Shown: positions 1-11,568, numbered from the stretch's first letter. The stretch is 64,000 nucleotides of DNA from Flavobacteriaceae bacterium (GCA_021151665.1 JAGKWW010000004.1:49611-113610), one strand, 5' to 3'. Program-made: numbers and translations. The notes: generated by a model not told the origin, from the letters alone.

Positions 1-1526
<1,526 letters not shown>

Positions 1527-1589
1527 CTATCAATTTTATTAAAAAAGTATGGAAAGGGAATGGCACCGAAGCACCATTCCCCTATGGAA

Positions 1590-4500
1590 TTATTCTTCTA
1601 ATCTGATGTCAAGGCCAAGACCCTTAAGTTCATGCATCAACACATTGAACGATTCTGGCAGACCCGGTTCCGGCATGGTTTCACCCTTAACGATTGCCTC
1701 GTAAGTTTTCGCCCTACCGATAACGTCATCCGATTTCACTGTCAGTATCTCACGAAGCGTGCTCGATGCACCGTAAGCTTCAAGAGCCCAAACCTCCATC
1801 TCTCCGAAACGCTGTCCACCAAACTGCGCTTTACCTCCAAGAGGCTGCTGCGTGATGAGCGAGTACGGACCGATAGAACGTGCGTGCATCTTGTCGTCTA
1901 CCATGTGGCCCAGCTTAAGCATGTAGATAACACCTACGGTTGCCGGCTGGTGGAAACGCTCTCCGGTACCACCATCATAAAGATAAGTGTGCCCGAACCT
2001 TGGGATACCTGCCTCGTCTGTCAGCTCATTGATCTGGTCAAGCGATGCACCGTCGAAGATCGGGGTTGCAAATTTCCTGCCCAGCTTAAGGCCTGCCCAT
2101 CCGAGTACGGTTTCGTATATCTGTCCGATGTTCATACGCGATGGTACACCCAGCGGGTTCAGCACGATATCTACAGGAGTTCCGTCTTCAAGGAAAGGCA
2201 TATCCTCATGGCGAACGATCTTAGCAACAATACCTTTGTTACCGTGGCGTCCTGCCATCTTATCACCCACTTTCAGCTTACGTTTCTTAGCGATGTAAAC
2301 TTTAGCAAGCTTAAGGATACCTGATGGTAGTTCGTCACCCACAGTAATCGTGAATTTCTCCCTCCTTAATGCACCCTGAAGGTCGTTCAGTTTGATCTTG
2401 TAGTTGTGGATAAGGTCGTTCACCATAGCATTGGTATCCTCATCGGTAGTCCACTGCCCTTTGGTAAGGTGCGCAAAATCCTCAACTGCGTAAAGCATCT
2501 TCTGGGTAAACTTCTTGCCTTTCGGAAGCACTTCTTCGCCAAGGTCGTTCATCACGCCCTGTGAAGTTTTGCCGTTTACGATCTCGAACAGTTTTTCAAT
2601 AAGCCTGTCTTTAAGCTCATTGAACTTCACTTCGAAATCCATCTCCAGCTTGCCCAAATCATCTTTATCCTTGGTACGCTTGCGCTTATCTTTTACAGCA
2701 CGCGCAAACAGTTTCTTATCAAGAACCACACCATGAAGTGAAGGCGACGCTTTTAGTGAAGCATCCTTCACATCACCCGCCTTGTCACCAAAGATAGCCC
2801 TAAGAAGCTTCTCTTCCGGTGTCGGGTCGCTCTCCCCTTTCGGAGTGATCTTACCGATAAGGATATCGCCAGGCTTAACCTCGGCACCAATCCTGATCAT
2901 ACCGTTCTCGTCAAGGTCTTTAGTAGCCTCTTCCGATACGTTTGGTATATCATTGGTAAGTTCTTCGTTACCCAGCTTGGTGTCCCTAACCTCGAGCGAA
3001 TAATCATCTACGTGGATAGAGGTAAAGATATCATCGCGAACCACTTTTTCAGAGATCACGATAGCATCCTCAAAGTTGTACCCTTTCCATGGCATGAACG
3101 CCACAACAAGGTTACGGCCCAGTGCAAGCTCTCCGTTTTGCGTGGCATAACCTTCGCAAAGAACCTGGCCCGGCACTACCCTGTCACCTTTTCTTACGAT
3201 AGGCTTAAGGTTGATGCTTGTGCTTTGGTTCGTTTTACGGAACTTGATAAGCTGGTATGTTTTCTCGTCCGGATCGAAGCTCACGCTGCGCTCACGGTCG
3301 GTACGGTCATATTTAATAGTGATCTCGTTGGCATCTACATACTCAACTGTACCATGCCCTTCGGCATTGATAAGTACCCTTGAATCTGAAGCTACCTGGC
3401 GCTCAAGGCCGGTTCCTACGATTGGTGCCTCAGGACGTAACAATGGTACGGCCTGGCGCATCATGTTCGATCCCATCAGCGCACGGTTCGCATCATCATG
3501 CTCAAGGAACGGGATAAGCGAAGCCGATATCGAGGCGATCTGGTTTGGAGCAACGTCTGTATAATGTACAGCAGATGGCTCTACTACCGGGAAGTCACCT
3601 TCCTCACGAACAATAACCCTGTCGGCAGTAATTGCGCCGTCTTTGGTCATTTCGATATTTGCCTGCGCGATCATCTTTCCTTCTTCCTCTTCGGCGCTCA
3701 GGTAAAGCGGTTCTGACTCCAGGTCAACTTTACCATTCTCTACCTTGCGGTATGGCGTTTCGATGAAGCCCATTCCGTTCACTTTAGCGTAAACACCAAG
3801 TGACGAGATAAGACCGATGTTCGGACCTTCCGGCGTTTCGATCGGGCAAAGGCGTCCGTAGTGCGTATAGTGAACGTCACGAACCTCGAAACCTGCCCTT
3901 TCGCGCGAAAGACCGCCGGGTCCAAGAGCAGAAAGCCTCCTCTTGTGCGTGATCTCTGCCAGCGGGTTAGTCTGGTCCATGAACTGCGACAGCTGGTTGG
4001 TACCAAAGAACGAGTTGATAACCGAAGACAACGTCTTGGCATTGATAAGGTCGATCGGGGTAAATACCTCGTTGTCCCTTACGTTCATACGCTCTCTGAT
4101 GGTCCTGGCCATACGGGCAAGGCCTACACCAAACTGGGCCGAAAGCTGCTCACCTACCGTACGAACACGACGGTTGGAAAGGTGGTCGATATCATCAATC
4201 TCTGCTTTAGAGTTGATAAGCTCGATCAGGTATTTTACAATGGTAATGATATCCTCTTTGGTAAGCACCTGCTTTTCCATCGGGATGTCAAGGCCAAGTT
4301 TTTTGTTCATCCGGTAGCGGCCTACTTCACCAAGGTTGTAGCGCTGGTCTGAGAAGAACAATTTATCTATAATGCCGCGCGCAGTTTCTTCATCCGGCGG
4401 TTCTGCATTACGCAGCTGACGGTAGATGTGCTCTACGGCTTCTTTTTCTGAGTTTGTAGGGTCCTTCTGAAGGGTGTTGTGGATAATGGCATAATCTGCC

Positions 4501-5405
4501 TGGTTGTTATCCTCCTTATGAAGCAGTATCGATTTTACATTGGCCTCGATGATCTCCTCAACATTGTCTTTGTCAATGATGGTGTCACGATCAAGGATGA
4601 TTTCGTTACGCTCAATAGATACCACCTCTCCTGTATCCTCGTCTACGAAGTCTTCATGCCATGTGTTTAGCACACGTGCAGCAAGCCTTCTGCCGATATA
4701 CTTCTTAAGGCCTGTTTTTGATACCTTGATCTCTTCGGCAAGGTCAAATATTTCAAGGATATCCTTATCCCTTTCAAAACCGATAGCGCGGAATAGTGTA
4801 GTAACCGGAAGTTTTTTCTTACGGTCGATGTACGCATACATCACGCTGTTGATATCCGTGGCAAATTCAATCCACGAACCTTTGAAAGGAATTACCCTTG
4901 CAGAGTAAAGTTTTGTTCCGTTTGCGTGGAACGACTGGCCAAAGAAAACACCGGGCGACCTGTGAAGTTGCGATACAACCACACGCTCTGCCCCGTTGAT
5001 AACAAAAGTACCGCTTGGCGTCATGTATGGGATGGTTCCCAGGTAAACGTCCTGTACTATAGTTTCAAAATCTTCATGTTCAGGGTCTGTACAGTACAGC
5101 TTCAGCCTCGCTTTAAGCGGCACGCTGTAGGTAAGGCCCCTGTCAATACACTCCTCGATAGTATACCTTGGCGGGTCTACAAAATAATCAAGGAACTCCA
5201 GTACAAACTGATTGCGGGTATCAGTGATCGGAAAGTTTTCCATGAAGGTGTTATAAAGACCTTCGTTGCCCCTTTCATCCGATTTCGTTTCAAGCTGGAA
5301 AAAATCCTTGAACGATTTTACCTGGATGTCTAGAAAATCCGGGTAGGCAGGGATGTTTTTTGTTGAGGCAAAATTTAATCTTTCAGTCTGATTTGTTATC
5401 ATCAA
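1590..5405 (-). CDS. rpoB: RNA polymerase beta subunit
   Basis: Second large RNA polymerase subunit, 1,271 residues, complete. The rifampicin-pocket region is recognisable around residues 470-540 ([18 protein letters not shown] followed by [21 protein letters not shown]), with the wild-type-like Ser, Gln, Asp, His and Arg residues in place. The C-terminus carries the conserved [20 protein letters not shown] segment that contacts beta'. Translation could begin at either of two adjacent Met codons (MMITNQ); the first is listed. It lies downstream of rplL with a 122-bp gap holding two hairpins that may set the ratio of ribosomal protein to polymerase expression. Confidence 0.98.
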   Translation of the reverse strand: MMITNQTERLNFASTKNIPAYPDFLDIQVKSFKDFFQLETKSDERGNEGLYNTFMENFPITDTRNQFVLEFLDYFVDPPRYTIEECIDRGLTYSVPLKARLKLYCTDPEHEDFETIVQDVYLGTIPYMTPSGTFVINGAERVVVSQLHRSPGVFFGQSFHANGTKLYSARVIPFKGSWIEFATDINSVMYAYIDRKKKLPVTTLFRAIGFERDKDILEIFDLAEEIKVSKTGLKKYIGRRLAARVLNTWHEDFVDEDTGEVVSIERNEIILDRDTIIDKDNVEEIIEANVKSILLHKEDNNQADYAIIHNTLQKDPTNSEKEAVEHIYRQLRNAEPPDEETARGIIDKLFFSDQRYNLGEVGRYRMNKKLGLDIPMEKQVLTKEDIITIVKYLIELINSKAEIDDIDHLSNRRVRTVGEQLSAQFGVGLARMARTIRERMNVRDNEVFTPIDLINAKTLSSVINSFFGTNQLSQFMDQTNPLAEITHKRRLSALGPGGLSRERAGFEVRDVHYTHYGRLCPIETPEGPNIGLISSLGVYAKVNGMGFIETPYRKVENGKVDLESEPLYLSAEEEEGKMIAQANIEMTKDGAITADRVIVREEGDFPVVEPSAVHYTDVAPNQIASISASLIPFLEHDDANRALMGSNMMRQAVPLLRPEAPIVGTGLERQVASDSRVLINAEGHGTVEYVDANEITIKYDRTDRERSVSFDPDEKTYQLIKFRKTNQSTSINLKPIVRKGDRVVPGQVLCEGYATQNGELALGRNLVVAFMPWKGYNFEDAIVISEKVVRDDIFTSIHVDDYSLEVRDTKLGNEELTNDIPNVSEEATKDLDENGMIRIGAEVKPGDILIGKITPKGESDPTPEEKLLRAIFGDKAGDVKDASLKASPSLHGVVLDKKLFARAVKDKRKRTKDKDDLGKLEMDFEVKFNELKDRLIEKLFEIVNGKTSQGVMNDLGEEVLPKGKKFTQKMLYAVEDFAHLTKGQWTTDEDTNAMVNDLIHNYKIKLNDLQGALRREKFTITVGDELPSGILKLAKVYIAKKRKLKVGDKMAGRHGNKGIVAKIVRHEDMPFLEDGTPVDIVLNPLGVPSRMNIGQIYETVLGWAGLKLGRKFATPIFDGASLDQINELTDEAGIPRFGHTYLYDGGTGERFHQPATVGVIYMLKLGHMVDDKMHARSIGPYSLITQQPLGGKAQFGGQRFGEMEVWALEAYGASSTLREILTVKSDDVIGRAKTYEAIVKGETMPEPGLPESFNVLMHELKGLGLDIRLEE

Positions 5406-5441
5406 TGGACAAAATTTTGATTAACGTAAATGATATTCAGG

Positions 5442-5504
5442 CGTATAAAATGTTATTATACGAAAAATGGTTTAGGCCTTTGAGAGTTCTTCTCAAGGCC
5501 TAAA
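5442..5504 (-). promoter_or_regulatory. two tandem hairpins in the rplL-rpoB gap
   Basis: Two inverted repeats lie between rplL and rpoB. The inner one has 14-bp arms (TTTAGGCCTT-GAGA type) at 5471-5485 and 5491-5504 with a single-base bulge and a short loop. The other has 7-bp arms, CGTATAA and TTATACG, at 5442-5448 and 5456-5462. Neither is followed by a strong T-run in the direction of transcription, so attenuation or RNase processing is more likely than full termination. E. coli has an attenuator and an RNase III site at the equivalent place; equivalence here is inference. Confidence 0.6.
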
Positions 5505-5529
5505 CCTAAGGGTTTATACCGGGTTAAGC

Positions 5530-5907
5530 TTATTTAAGCTCAACTACAGCACCAGCTTCTTCAAGGGCTTTCTTAAGGCCTTCAGCCTCATCTTTAGATA
5601 CAGCCTCTTTTACGTTAGCAGGAGCACCGTCTACAAGGTCTTTAGCTTCTTTAAGTCCAAGGCCTGTAAGTTCTTTTACAGCTTTAACAACTGCAAGTTT
5701 AGAAGCACCAGCATCTTTAAGAACTACAGTGAACTCAGTCTGCTCAGCAGCAGCAGGAGCATCACCACCGGCAGCAGGGCCAGCAATAGCTACAGCAGCA
5801 GCTGCAGGCTCGATTCCGTACTCGTCTTTTAGTATTGTAGCAAGTTCGTTAACTTCTTTTACTGTAAGGTTAACAAGCTGTTCAGCGAATTGTTTCAAAT
5901 CTGCCAT
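5530..5907 (-). CDS. rplL: 50S ribosomal protein bL12 (L7/L12)
   Basis: Stalk protein of the large ribosomal subunit that recruits translation GTPases. It has 125 residues, normal for the family. An N-terminal dimerisation helix (residues 1-35, [20 protein letters not shown]) is followed by an Ala/Gly-rich hinge (about 36-55), then the globular C-terminal domain with the conserved [15 protein letters not shown] segment near residue 85-100. It lies directly downstream of rplJ, whose product (bL10) anchors it in the ribosome. No Shine-Dalgarno is present; the bases before ATG are A/T-rich, as for most genes in this window. Confidence 0.98.
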   Translation of the reverse strand: MADLKQFAEQLVNLTVKEVNELATILKDEYGIEPAAAAVAIAGPAAGGDAPAAAEQTEFTVVLKDAGASKLAVVKAVKELTGLGLKEAKDLVDGAPANVKEAVSKDEAEGLKKALEEAGAVVELK

Positions 5908-5971
5908 TTTTTCTATCGTTTAAAAAGTTTGTAAAATATATAATTTATTAAGTGCGTACTCGCGGGGTTTG

Positions 5972-6487
5972 TTACCTTTCAGATAACGTTTTAACAAGGC
6001 CTGCAATCGTGCTGCCACCTGACTTAAGCGCAGAAACAACATTTTTGGCAGGAGACTGAAGAAGACCGATGATCTCTCCGATAACCTCGTCTTTAGATTT
6101 AAGCGCAACAAGTGCATCAAGCTGGTTGTCTCCGGTAAATACAGCCTCATGGATGTAAGCACCTTTAAGAACAGGCTTATCAGACCTCTTACGGAACTCC
6201 TTGATCACTTTTGCTGGAGCGTTGCCGTTCTCTGCAATAAGGATAGCAGTGTTTCCTTTAAGTACGGTAGGAAGTTCTCCGTAGTTATTCTCAACACTCT
6301 CCATCGCTTTCTCAAGCAAGGTGTTCTTTACAACCTCAAGCTGAATGCCGGCTTTAAAGCAAGCCCTGCGAAGGTTGGAAGTAGTCTCTGCATCAAGTCC
6401 TGAAATATCTGCAACGTAAACCACATTGCTTGCTGATAACTGTGCAGTTAAATCTTCAATAACTCTTGATTTTTCTTCTCTGGTCAT
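5972..6487 (-). CDS. rplJ: 50S ribosomal protein uL10
   Basis: Base of the ribosomal stalk; it binds 23S rRNA with its N-terminal domain and bL12 dimers with its C-terminal helix. It has 171 residues, in the normal range. The N-terminus MTREEKSRVIEDLTAQL and the central NTLLEKAMES segment with the following TAILIAENGNAPAKVIKEF match the family. It sits between rplA (23-bp gap) and rplL (64-bp gap) in the usual rplKAJL order. In other bacteria the L10-L12 complex represses its own leader; no specific leader structure was identified here. Confidence 0.97.
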   Translation of the reverse strand: MTREEKSRVIEDLTAQLSASNVVYVADISGLDAETTSNLRRACFKAGIQLEVVKNTLLEKAMESVENNYGELPTVLKGNTAILIAENGNAPAKVIKEFRKRSDKPVLKGAYIHEAVFTGDNQLDALVALKSKDEVIGEIIGLLQSPAKNVVSALKSGGSTIAGLVKTLSER

Positions 6488-6509
6488 AATACTATTATTT
6501 AACTACCAA

Positions 6510-7199
6510 TTATACCGCTTTAGGGTCTAAAGCAATAGCAGGGCTCATAGTAGCAGAGAGGTGGATGCTCTTGATGTATGTGCCTTTTGCTGCAGTTGGT
6601 TTCAATTTGATCAATGTTTGTATAATCTCGTGGGCGTTCTCAGTGATCTTGTCAGCATCAAAAGATACTTTACCGATACCTGCGTGAACGATACCTGTTT
6701 TGTCAACTTTAAAGTCGATCTTACCGGCTTTAACCTCGCCAACAGCTTTACCAACCTCCATAGTAACAGTACCTGTCTTAGGGTTTGGCATAAGGCCGCG
6801 CGGACCAAGGATACGGCCAAGGGGGCCTAGTTTACCCATTACAGCAGGCATAGTGATGATAACATCAACATCTGTCCAGCCGTCTTTAATCTTCTGAAGG
6901 TAATCGTCAAGGCCAACGAAGTCAGCACCTGCAGCTTTAGCTTCAGCTTCTTTATCCGGGGTAACGAGGGCAAGAACCCTTACATCTTTACCAGTACCGT
7001 GAGGAAGCGTTACTACACCCCTTACCATCTGGTTTGCTTTACGCGGGTCTACACCAAGGCGAACCGCGATATCAACAGACTCATCAAATTTTGCAGTAGC
7101 AACTGTCTTGATCAATGCCGCAGCATCTTTCAGTGAATACAGCTTGTTCTTTTCAATCTTTGAAGCAGCCTCTTTCTGTTTTTTTGTCAATTTTGCCAT
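6510..7199 (-). CDS. rplA: 50S ribosomal protein uL1
   Basis: L1-stalk protein that helps move deacylated tRNA out of the E site and in many bacteria represses its own operon. It has 229 residues, complete. Family hallmarks are the N-terminal [21 protein letters not shown], the [21 protein letters not shown] motif near residue 50-70, and the signature [20 protein letters not shown] near residue 120-140. Only 20 bp separate it from rplK, so the two are almost certainly co-transcribed. Confidence 0.98.
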   Translation of the reverse strand: MAKLTKKQKEAASKIEKNKLYSLKDAAALIKTVATAKFDESVDIAVRLGVDPRKANQMVRGVVTLPHGTGKDVRVLALVTPDKEAEAKAAGADFVGLDDYLQKIKDGWTDVDVIITMPAVMGKLGPLGRILGPRGLMPNPKTGTVTMEVGKAVGEVKAGKIDFKVDKTGIVHAGIGKVSFDADKITENAHEIIQTLIKLKPTAAKGTYIKSIHLSATMSPAIALDPKAV

Positions 7200-7219
7200 T
7201 TCTTCTTTTTCTTTTTAAA

Positions 7220-7657
7220 TTAAAAAGGAGCTGCTCCTGAAACTGTTATACCCATAGACCTTGCAGTACCGGCAACCATACTCATTGCTTTCTCGATAGT
7301 GAAAGCATTAAGGTCTGGCATTTTGTCTTCTGCGATAGTCCTGATCTGATCCCAGGAAACGCTGGCAACTTTCTTACGGTTAGGCTCACCTGAACCCCCT
7401 TTAAGCTTGGCAGCTTCCATTAGCTGGATTGCAGCTGGTGGCGTTTTAACAACAAAATCGAAAGACTTGTCTTTGTACACGGTAATTTGTACCGGTAAAA
7501 CTTTGCCGGGCTTATCCTGAGTCCTGGCATTGAACTGCTTACAGAACTCCATGATATTAACGCCCGCAGCTCCCAAAGCAGGTCCAACCGGTGGCGATGG
7601 ATTCGCGGCACCTCCCTTAACTTGTAGTTTAACTACTTTACTAATTTCTTTAGCCAT
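7220..7657 (-). CDS. rplK: 50S ribosomal protein uL11
   Basis: GTPase-centre protein of the large subunit, 145 residues. The N-terminal domain contains the proline-rich [21 protein letters not shown] segment, the thiostrepton-region signature of L11; the C-terminal RNA-binding domain ends [13 protein letters not shown]. It follows nusG by 68 bp and precedes rplA by 20 bp in the conserved secE-nusG-rplKAJL-rpoBC order. Confidence 0.98.
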   Translation of the reverse strand: MAKEISKVVKLQVKGGAANPSPPVGPALGAAGVNIMEFCKQFNARTQDKPGKVLPVQITVYKDKSFDFVVKTPPAAIQLMEAAKLKGGSGEPNRKKVASVSWDQIRTIAEDKMPDLNAFTIEKAMSMVAGTARSMGITVSGAAPF

Positions 7658-7725
7658 TTCTTTTAAAGATTAGCACATCATCAATTGGAAGCGAGGATGT
7701 GATTTATAAATAAGTGTAACAAATA

Positions 7726-8277
7726 TTATACTTTTTCTACCTGCATAAAGCTTAGCTCGAGCGGTGTCTTCCTTCCGAAGATCTTTACCATTACCTCAAG
7801 CTTGCGCTTCTCTTCATTCACCTTTTCAACCGTGCCGTTAAAGCCGTTGAAAGGCCCGTCTATTACTTTCACTGTTTCGCCGATGGCGAATGGTATAGAA
7901 AGGTTATCTGTTTTTACCGAAAGTTCGTCTACCTTGCCCAGCATCCTGTTTACCTCGCTCGCACGCAGTGGCACTGCATCTCCGCCTTTGGTTTCGCCCA
8001 GGAAGCCGATAACACCGGTGATCGACTTTATAATATGTGGTATTTCGCCGGTTAGGTTGGCTTCTATCATTACATATCCCGGAAAGTAAACCCTGTCTTT
8101 ACTGATCTTCTTCCCGTCGCGCACCTGAACCACCTTTTCGGTAGGCACAAGCACCTGCGATATATAATCGGCCATGCCCAGCTTATTAATCTCAGTCTCG
8201 ATATAGTTCTTAACCTTATTTTCCTGACCGCTTACCGCCCTAACGACATACCATTTTTTGACATTGTTATCCGTCAT
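7726..8277 (-). CDS. nusG: transcription termination/antitermination protein NusG
   Basis: Universal elongation factor that binds the RNA polymerase clamp and couples it to Rho or the ribosome. It has 183 residues: an NGN domain (about 1-115, starting KKWYVVRAVSGQENKVKNYIE, with VYFPGYVMIEA near residue 65-75) and a C-terminal KOW domain (about 128-175, VIDGPFNGFNGTVEKVNEEK). It overlaps nothing and follows secE by 10 bp. No extra inserted domain, so it is a housekeeping NusG rather than a specialised LoaP/UpxY paralogue. Confidence 0.97.
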   Translation of the reverse strand: MTDNNVKKWYVVRAVSGQENKVKNYIETEINKLGMADYISQVLVPTEKVVQVRDGKKISKDRVYFPGYVMIEANLTGEIPHIIKSITGVIGFLGETKGGDAVPLRASEVNRMLGKVDELSVKTDNLSIPFAIGETVKVIDGPFNGFNGTVEKVNEEKRKLEVMVKIFGRKTPLELSFMQVEKV

Positions 8278-8287
8278 CGCAGAAAAA

Positions 8288-8485
8288 TTAGTTTATTAAG
8301 AGCGAATATATCTTCTGTACCATTACTTCAAAACCGCGGTCTACACCAAATGTAACCATGGCAAAAAGTAATGAAAAAACAGCAACAATGATAGTGAGGC
8401 GCTGAACTTCAGCCCACTCAGGCCATGTTACATTCTCTTTCAGTTCTGTAAATGCCTCCGATATATAATTAGTAACCTTTGCCAT
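8288..8485 (-). CDS. secE: preprotein translocase subunit SecE
   Basis: Small essential subunit of the SecYEG channel in the inner membrane. It has 65 residues, the short single-membrane-helix form typical outside the enterics. A cytoplasmic amphipathic helix (AFTELKENVTWPEWAEVQR, residues 11-29) carries the conserved VTWP element, followed by one transmembrane segment (about 30-55). It sits directly after tRNA-Trp and 10 bp before nusG, the normal context. Confidence 0.96.
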   Translation of the reverse strand: MAKVTNYISEAFTELKENVTWPEWAEVQRLTIIVAVFSLLFAMVTFGVDRGFEVMVQKIYSLLIN

Positions 8486-8502
8486 TGTTTAAATTGTTTT
8501 TG

Positions 8503-8573
8503 CACGGGTGGAGGGATTCGAACCCCCATCAACGGTTTTGGAGACCGCTATTCTACCCTTGAACTACACCCGT
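8503..8573 (-). tRNA. tRNA-Trp (CCA anticodon)
   Basis: Complete cloverleaf on the minus strand. The acceptor arms ACGGGTG and CACCCGT pair fully, the anticodon loop reads CTCCAAA with CCA as anticodon, and the T-arm contains GGTTCGAATCC. The discriminator is G, as expected for tRNA-Trp. The 3' CCA is not fully encoded. It lies between tuf and secE, so it is probably cut out of the tuf-secE transcript. Confidence 0.96.
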
Positions 8574-8635
8574 TTATTTAAAAGCCAGCCGATACGTTAG
8601 CATCATGCTGGCTTTTGTATGATCAATTATAATAA

Positions 8636-9823
8636 TTAGTCAAGGATTTCAGTAACCTGACCTGCACCTACTGTACGACCACCTTCGCGGATAGCGAAAC
8701 GAAGACCTACGCTAAGAGCGATTGGGCTAAGTAGTTGTACTTCGATAGTAAGGTTATCACCTGGCATAACCATCTCAACACCTGCAGGAAGAGAAATTGT
8801 TCCTGTTACGTCAGTTGTACGTACGTAGAACTGAGGACGGTAGTTGTTGTGGAATGGAGTGTGACGTCCACCTTCTTCTTTCTTAAGGATATAAACCTCA
8901 GCTTTGAAGTGAGCGTGTGGCTTAACAGATCCTGGCTTAACGATAACCATACCACGACGGATATCAGCTTTATCGATACCACGAAGAAGTAGACCTACGT
9001 TATCACCAGCTTCACCACGATCAAGGATCTTACGGAACATCTCAACACCAGTGATAGTTGAAGTAAGTTTATCAGCACCCATACCGATGATCTCTACCGG
9101 GTCACCTGTGTTGGCAACACCTGTTTCGATACGGCCTGTAGCTACAGTACCACGACCAGTGATAGTGAATACGTCTTCAACAGGCATAAGGAAAGGCTTC
9201 TCAACGTCACGAACAGGAAGTTCAATCCAGTTGTCAACAGCCTCCATAAGAGCCATTACAGTATCAACCCATTTTGGCTCACCGTTAAGTGCACCAAGAG
9301 CAGAACCCTGGATTACCGGACCGTTATCTCCATCATACTGATAGAAAGAAAGAAGGTCACGGATTTCCATCTCAACAAGCTCAAGAAGTTCAGCATCGTC
9401 AACCATATCCACTTTGTTCATGAATACAACCATACGAGGAACACCTACCTGGCGGCCAAGAAGGATGTGCTCACGTGTTTGTGGCATTGGCCCGTCAGTA
9501 GCAGCAACAACAAGGATAGCACCGTCCATCTGGGCAGCACCTGTAACCATGTTCTTAACGTAGTCAGCGTGACCTGGACAGTCAACGTGAGCGTAGTGAC
9601 GGTTTTTAGTTGAATATTCTACGTGAGAAGTATTAATAGTAATACCCCTTTCTTTTTCTTCAGGAGCGTTATCAATTTGGTCAAATGATTTAGCTTCAGA
9701 CAGACCGGCATCAGCCAAAACTTTGGTGATAGCAGCAGTCAGGGTTGTTTTTCCGTGGTCAACGTGCCCAATTGTACCTATGTTCAAGTGGGGTTTGGAA
9801 CGGTCGAAATTTTCCTTTGCCAT
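8636..9823 (-). CDS. tuf: elongation factor Tu
   Basis: GTPase that delivers aminoacyl-tRNA to the ribosome. It has 395 residues, complete. G1 motif GHVDHGKT at 19-26, G3 DCPGH at 81-85 and G4 NKVD at 136-139 are all intact; domains 2 and 3 follow with the expected C-terminal [14 protein letters not shown]. It is flanked by tRNA genes on both sides, as in the classic thrU-tyrU-glyT-thrT-tufB cluster of enterics, except that no tRNA-Gly is present here. Confidence 0.99.
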   Translation of the reverse strand: MAKENFDRSKPHLNIGTIGHVDHGKTTLTAAITKVLADAGLSEAKSFDQIDNAPEEKERGITINTSHVEYSTKNRHYAHVDCPGHADYVKNMVTGAAQMDGAILVVAATDGPMPQTREHILLGRQVGVPRMVVFMNKVDMVDDAELLELVEMEIRDLLSFYQYDGDNGPVIQGSALGALNGEPKWVDTVMALMEAVDNWIELPVRDVEKPFLMPVEDVFTITGRGTVATGRIETGVANTGDPVEIIGMGADKLTSTITGVEMFRKILDRGEAGDNVGLLLRGIDKADIRRGMVIVKPGSVKPHAHFKAEVYILKKEEGGRHTPFHNNYRPQFYVRTTDVTGTISLPAGVEMVMPGDNLTIEVQLLSPIALSVGLRFAIREGGRTVGAGQVTEILD

Positions 9824-9881
9824 GATTTAATAAATTAATCTTAGTTATATAATTAGTGTTCAAATTTGTATCCAAACTTTG

Positions 9882-9953
9882 AGCCAATGACGGGATTTGA
9901 ACCCGTGACCTCTTCCTTACCAAGGAAGCACTCTACCCCTGAGCTACACCGGC
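9882..9953 (-). tRNA. tRNA-Thr (GGT anticodon)
   Basis: Complete cloverleaf. Acceptor arm GCCGGTG pairs with CATTGGC with two G-U pairs. The anticodon stem CTTCC/GGAAG encloses loop TTGGTAA with anticodon GGT, and the T-loop is TTCAAAT. It reads ACC/ACU codons. It is part of the tRNA cluster leading into tuf. Confidence 0.95.
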
Positions 9954-10044
9954 CTTTCAGCACCTTAAAATGATAAAATCAGGTTAAATTGCGCGCAAAG
10001 CTACAATTCTATATCCAGAATTCATAATTTAAAGTAACTTTTTG

Positions 10045-10127
10045 TGGGGAGAGCAGGATTCGAACCTGCGAAGGTGAAAACCAGCAGATTTACAGTCTGC
10101 CCTCGTTGGCCGCTTGAGTATCTCCCC
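10045..10127 (-). tRNA. tRNA-Tyr (GTA anticodon)
   Basis: Class II tRNA with a long variable arm, as tRNA-Tyr has in bacteria. The acceptor arms GGGGAGA and TCTCCCC pair, the anticodon stem GCAGA/TCTGC encloses anticodon GTA, and the T-arm has GGTTCGAATCC. Discriminator A. It lies between the two tRNA-Thr genes. Confidence 0.95.
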
Positions 10128-10171
10128 TAACCTTACTTTTCAGCAATAAATGAACGCTTGTACGTTGCTTG

Positions 10172-10245
10172 AGCCGATAGAGGGACTCGAACCCACGACC
10201 TGCTGATTACAAATCAGCTGCTCTAGCCAGCTGAGCTACACCGGC
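10172..10245 (-). tRNA. tRNA-Thr (TGT anticodon)
   Basis: Complete cloverleaf. Acceptor arms GCCGGTG and TATCGGC, anticodon stem CTGAT/ATCAG with loop TTGTAA centred on TGT, and T-arm GGTTCGAGTCC. It reads ACA/ACG. It is the first gene of the tRNA-tuf transcript; a promoter-like element lies about 40 bp upstream. Confidence 0.95.
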
Positions 10246-10253
10246 AACTAATA

Positions 10254-10282
10254 CAAAAAAAGTCCGCTATTTCTAACGGACT
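10254..10282 (-). terminator. intrinsic terminator after hpf
   Basis: On the minus strand AGTCCGTTA-GAAA-TAGCGGACT forms a hairpin (one mismatch) followed by seven T residues. It is well placed to end the transcript carrying hpf. It overlaps the start region of the tRNA-tuf transcript. Confidence 0.8.
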
Positions 10283-10283
10283 G

Positions 10284-10312
10284 CAAATGTATAGAATTTA
10301 TTTTTTAATCAA
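10284..10312 (-). promoter_or_regulatory. promoter for the tRNA-Thr-Tyr-Thr-tuf operon
   Basis: On the minus strand TTG, an 18-bp spacer and TACATTTG match the Bacteroidota housekeeping promoter (TTG, about 19 bp, TAnnTTTG). Transcription would start near 10277, inside the first arm of the adjacent terminator hairpin, so new transcripts would escape that terminator. Confidence 0.7.
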
Positions 10313-10337
10313 AATAATTTTCAGGTTTTTTTTCCTG

Positions 10338-10640
10338 TTAAGAACTCGCCCTGACTTTTTGCTTTCTTTTCATGAGTAAACGCTCCATAGAATCGGCCGC
10401 AAGCTCTACCGCCTCTTCAAATGTTTTGCACTGTTTCTTGACTATAAACTCGTCGCCCGGCACATTAATCTTAATCTCAGCGATCTTGTTTTCTTTATCG
10501 CTCGTATTATCCAGCTTAAAGAACACATCAGAATGAACAACCCTGTCATAATACTTTTCCAGTTTATCCAATCTTGCCTGAACATAGCCAACCAACTTCC
10601 TGTCAACTGTAAAGTTGACTGCATGAACATTTACCTTCAT
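10338..10640 (-). CDS. hpf: ribosome hibernation-promoting factor (short HPF/RaiA family)
   Basis: Small beta-alpha-beta-beta-beta-alpha protein that binds the 30S decoding site and protects idle ribosomes. It has 100 residues, so it is the short form without the C-terminal dimerisation domain of long HPF. Features seen are the N-terminal beta strand KVNVHAVNFTVDRKLVGYVQ, a helix with RLDKLEKYYDRV, and a basic C-terminus (LLMKRKQKVRASS) that contacts rRNA. It lies 25 bp downstream of xerC and ends before an intrinsic terminator. Confidence 0.92.
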   Translation of the reverse strand: MKVNVHAVNFTVDRKLVGYVQARLDKLEKYYDRVVHSDVFFKLDNTSDKENKIAEIKINVPGDEFIVKKQCKTFEEAVELAADSMERLLMKRKQKVRASS

Positions 10641-10665
10641 AATAAAAACTTTTTAGGTTAAACTT

Positions 10666-11568
10666 TCAGGAACCGCCACGCCCACGCGGATGCGCATCTT
10701 TATACACTTTCTTCAACTCCGCTAAACTGCTGTGGGTATATATCTGGGTGGATGACAAACTCGCATGGCCTAACAATTCCTTTACTGAATTTAAATCTGC
10801 CCCATTGTTGAGAAGGTGCGTTGCAAACGTGTGCCTGAGCACATGCGGGCTTTTCTTCACCTTCGCTGAGACAACACTAAAGTAACAATTTATTAACCTA
10901 TAAACAAAAGATTCGCTGACTTTTTGACCCCGGGGATTCAAAATTAACAGCGACGGACTTTCTATGTGAGGAAGCGATCTGCGCAAAGCCATGTATTTGC
11001 TGAGTAAATCTGCCGTACAGGCAAGCACGGGAACAATACGCTCTTTGTTGCGCTTCCCAAGCACCTTTAGTGTGCGGGCGCTACTGTCGTAGCTTTGCAT
11101 CGTCAACCCGATAAGCTCGGCCCGCCGTATACCGGTAGTGTAAAACAGTTCAATGATCAGCCGGTTGCGCACGCCTTCAAAGTCGTCCGGATACTCATTC
11201 TCAGAAATTACAGCCTCGAGCTCTTTTTCTGAAAACGGGACCTGTACTTTTTTTGCGGTTTTTAGCGACCTGTGTTTCAGCAGCGGGTCGGCGCTGATCT
11301 GCCCGGCACGCAAGAGGAATTTGTAGAATGACCGTAGCGACGATACTTTCCGGTTTACGGTGCTATTGGAAACCCCGGCATCAACAAGGCTCACCACCCA
11401 CGCGCGGATATGGCCGTAAACCACCTCCTCGGGCGTGGCACCACGGTCTTCCTCCTGCAGGAAATCAAAAAAAGACTTCACATCATCCGTGTAAGCACGA
11501 ACGGTGAGCAGGGAATAATTTTTTTCCTTAAGCAGGTAATCGGCGTATGCTGTTACAGAATCAACCAT
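10666..11568 (-). CDS. xerC: tyrosine recombinase XerC/XerD type
   Basis: Site-specific recombinase for resolving chromosome dimers, 300 residues. The N-terminal SAM-like DNA-binding domain (1-90) precedes the catalytic domain. The full catalytic set is visible: R148 (TTGIRRAEL), K172 (VLGKRNKER), H242 and R245 (HVLRHTFATHLL), H268 (LLGHASL) and the nucleophile Y277 (TQIYTH). It sits between rpsU and hpf, a housekeeping position, with no att sites or phage genes nearby, so it is not a mobile-element integrase. The T-run of the rpsU terminator ends directly at its ATG. XerC versus XerD cannot be decided from sequence alone. Confidence 0.88.
   Translation of the reverse strand: MVDSVTAYADYLLKEKNYSLLTVRAYTDDVKSFFDFLQEEDRGATPEEVVYGHIRAWVVSLVDAGVSNSTVNRKVSSLRSFYKFLLRAGQISADPLLKHRSLKTAKKVQVPFSEKELEAVISENEYPDDFEGVRNRLIIELFYTTGIRRAELIGLTMQSYDSSARTLKVLGKRNKERIVPVLACTADLLSKYMALRRSLPHIESPSLLILNPRGQKVSESFVYRLINCYFSVVSAKVKKSPHVLRHTFATHLLNNGADLNSVKELLGHASLSSTQIYTHSSLAELKKVYKDAHPRGRGGS

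Noticed and set aside
3861..4352. Long antisense frames inside rpoB and other genes as hidden genes
   Set aside because: They lie opposite strongly conserved genes, have no promoter-like elements and read as compositional shadows.
9882..10245. tRNA-flanked integration site for a mobile element
   Set aside because: The tRNA genes form the normal tRNA-tuf cluster with no direct repeats of tRNA ends.
10666..11568. Phage or integron integrase
   Set aside because: Full XerC/D-type recombinase in a conserved housekeeping position, with no att repeat, tRNA-bounded insert or phage genes.
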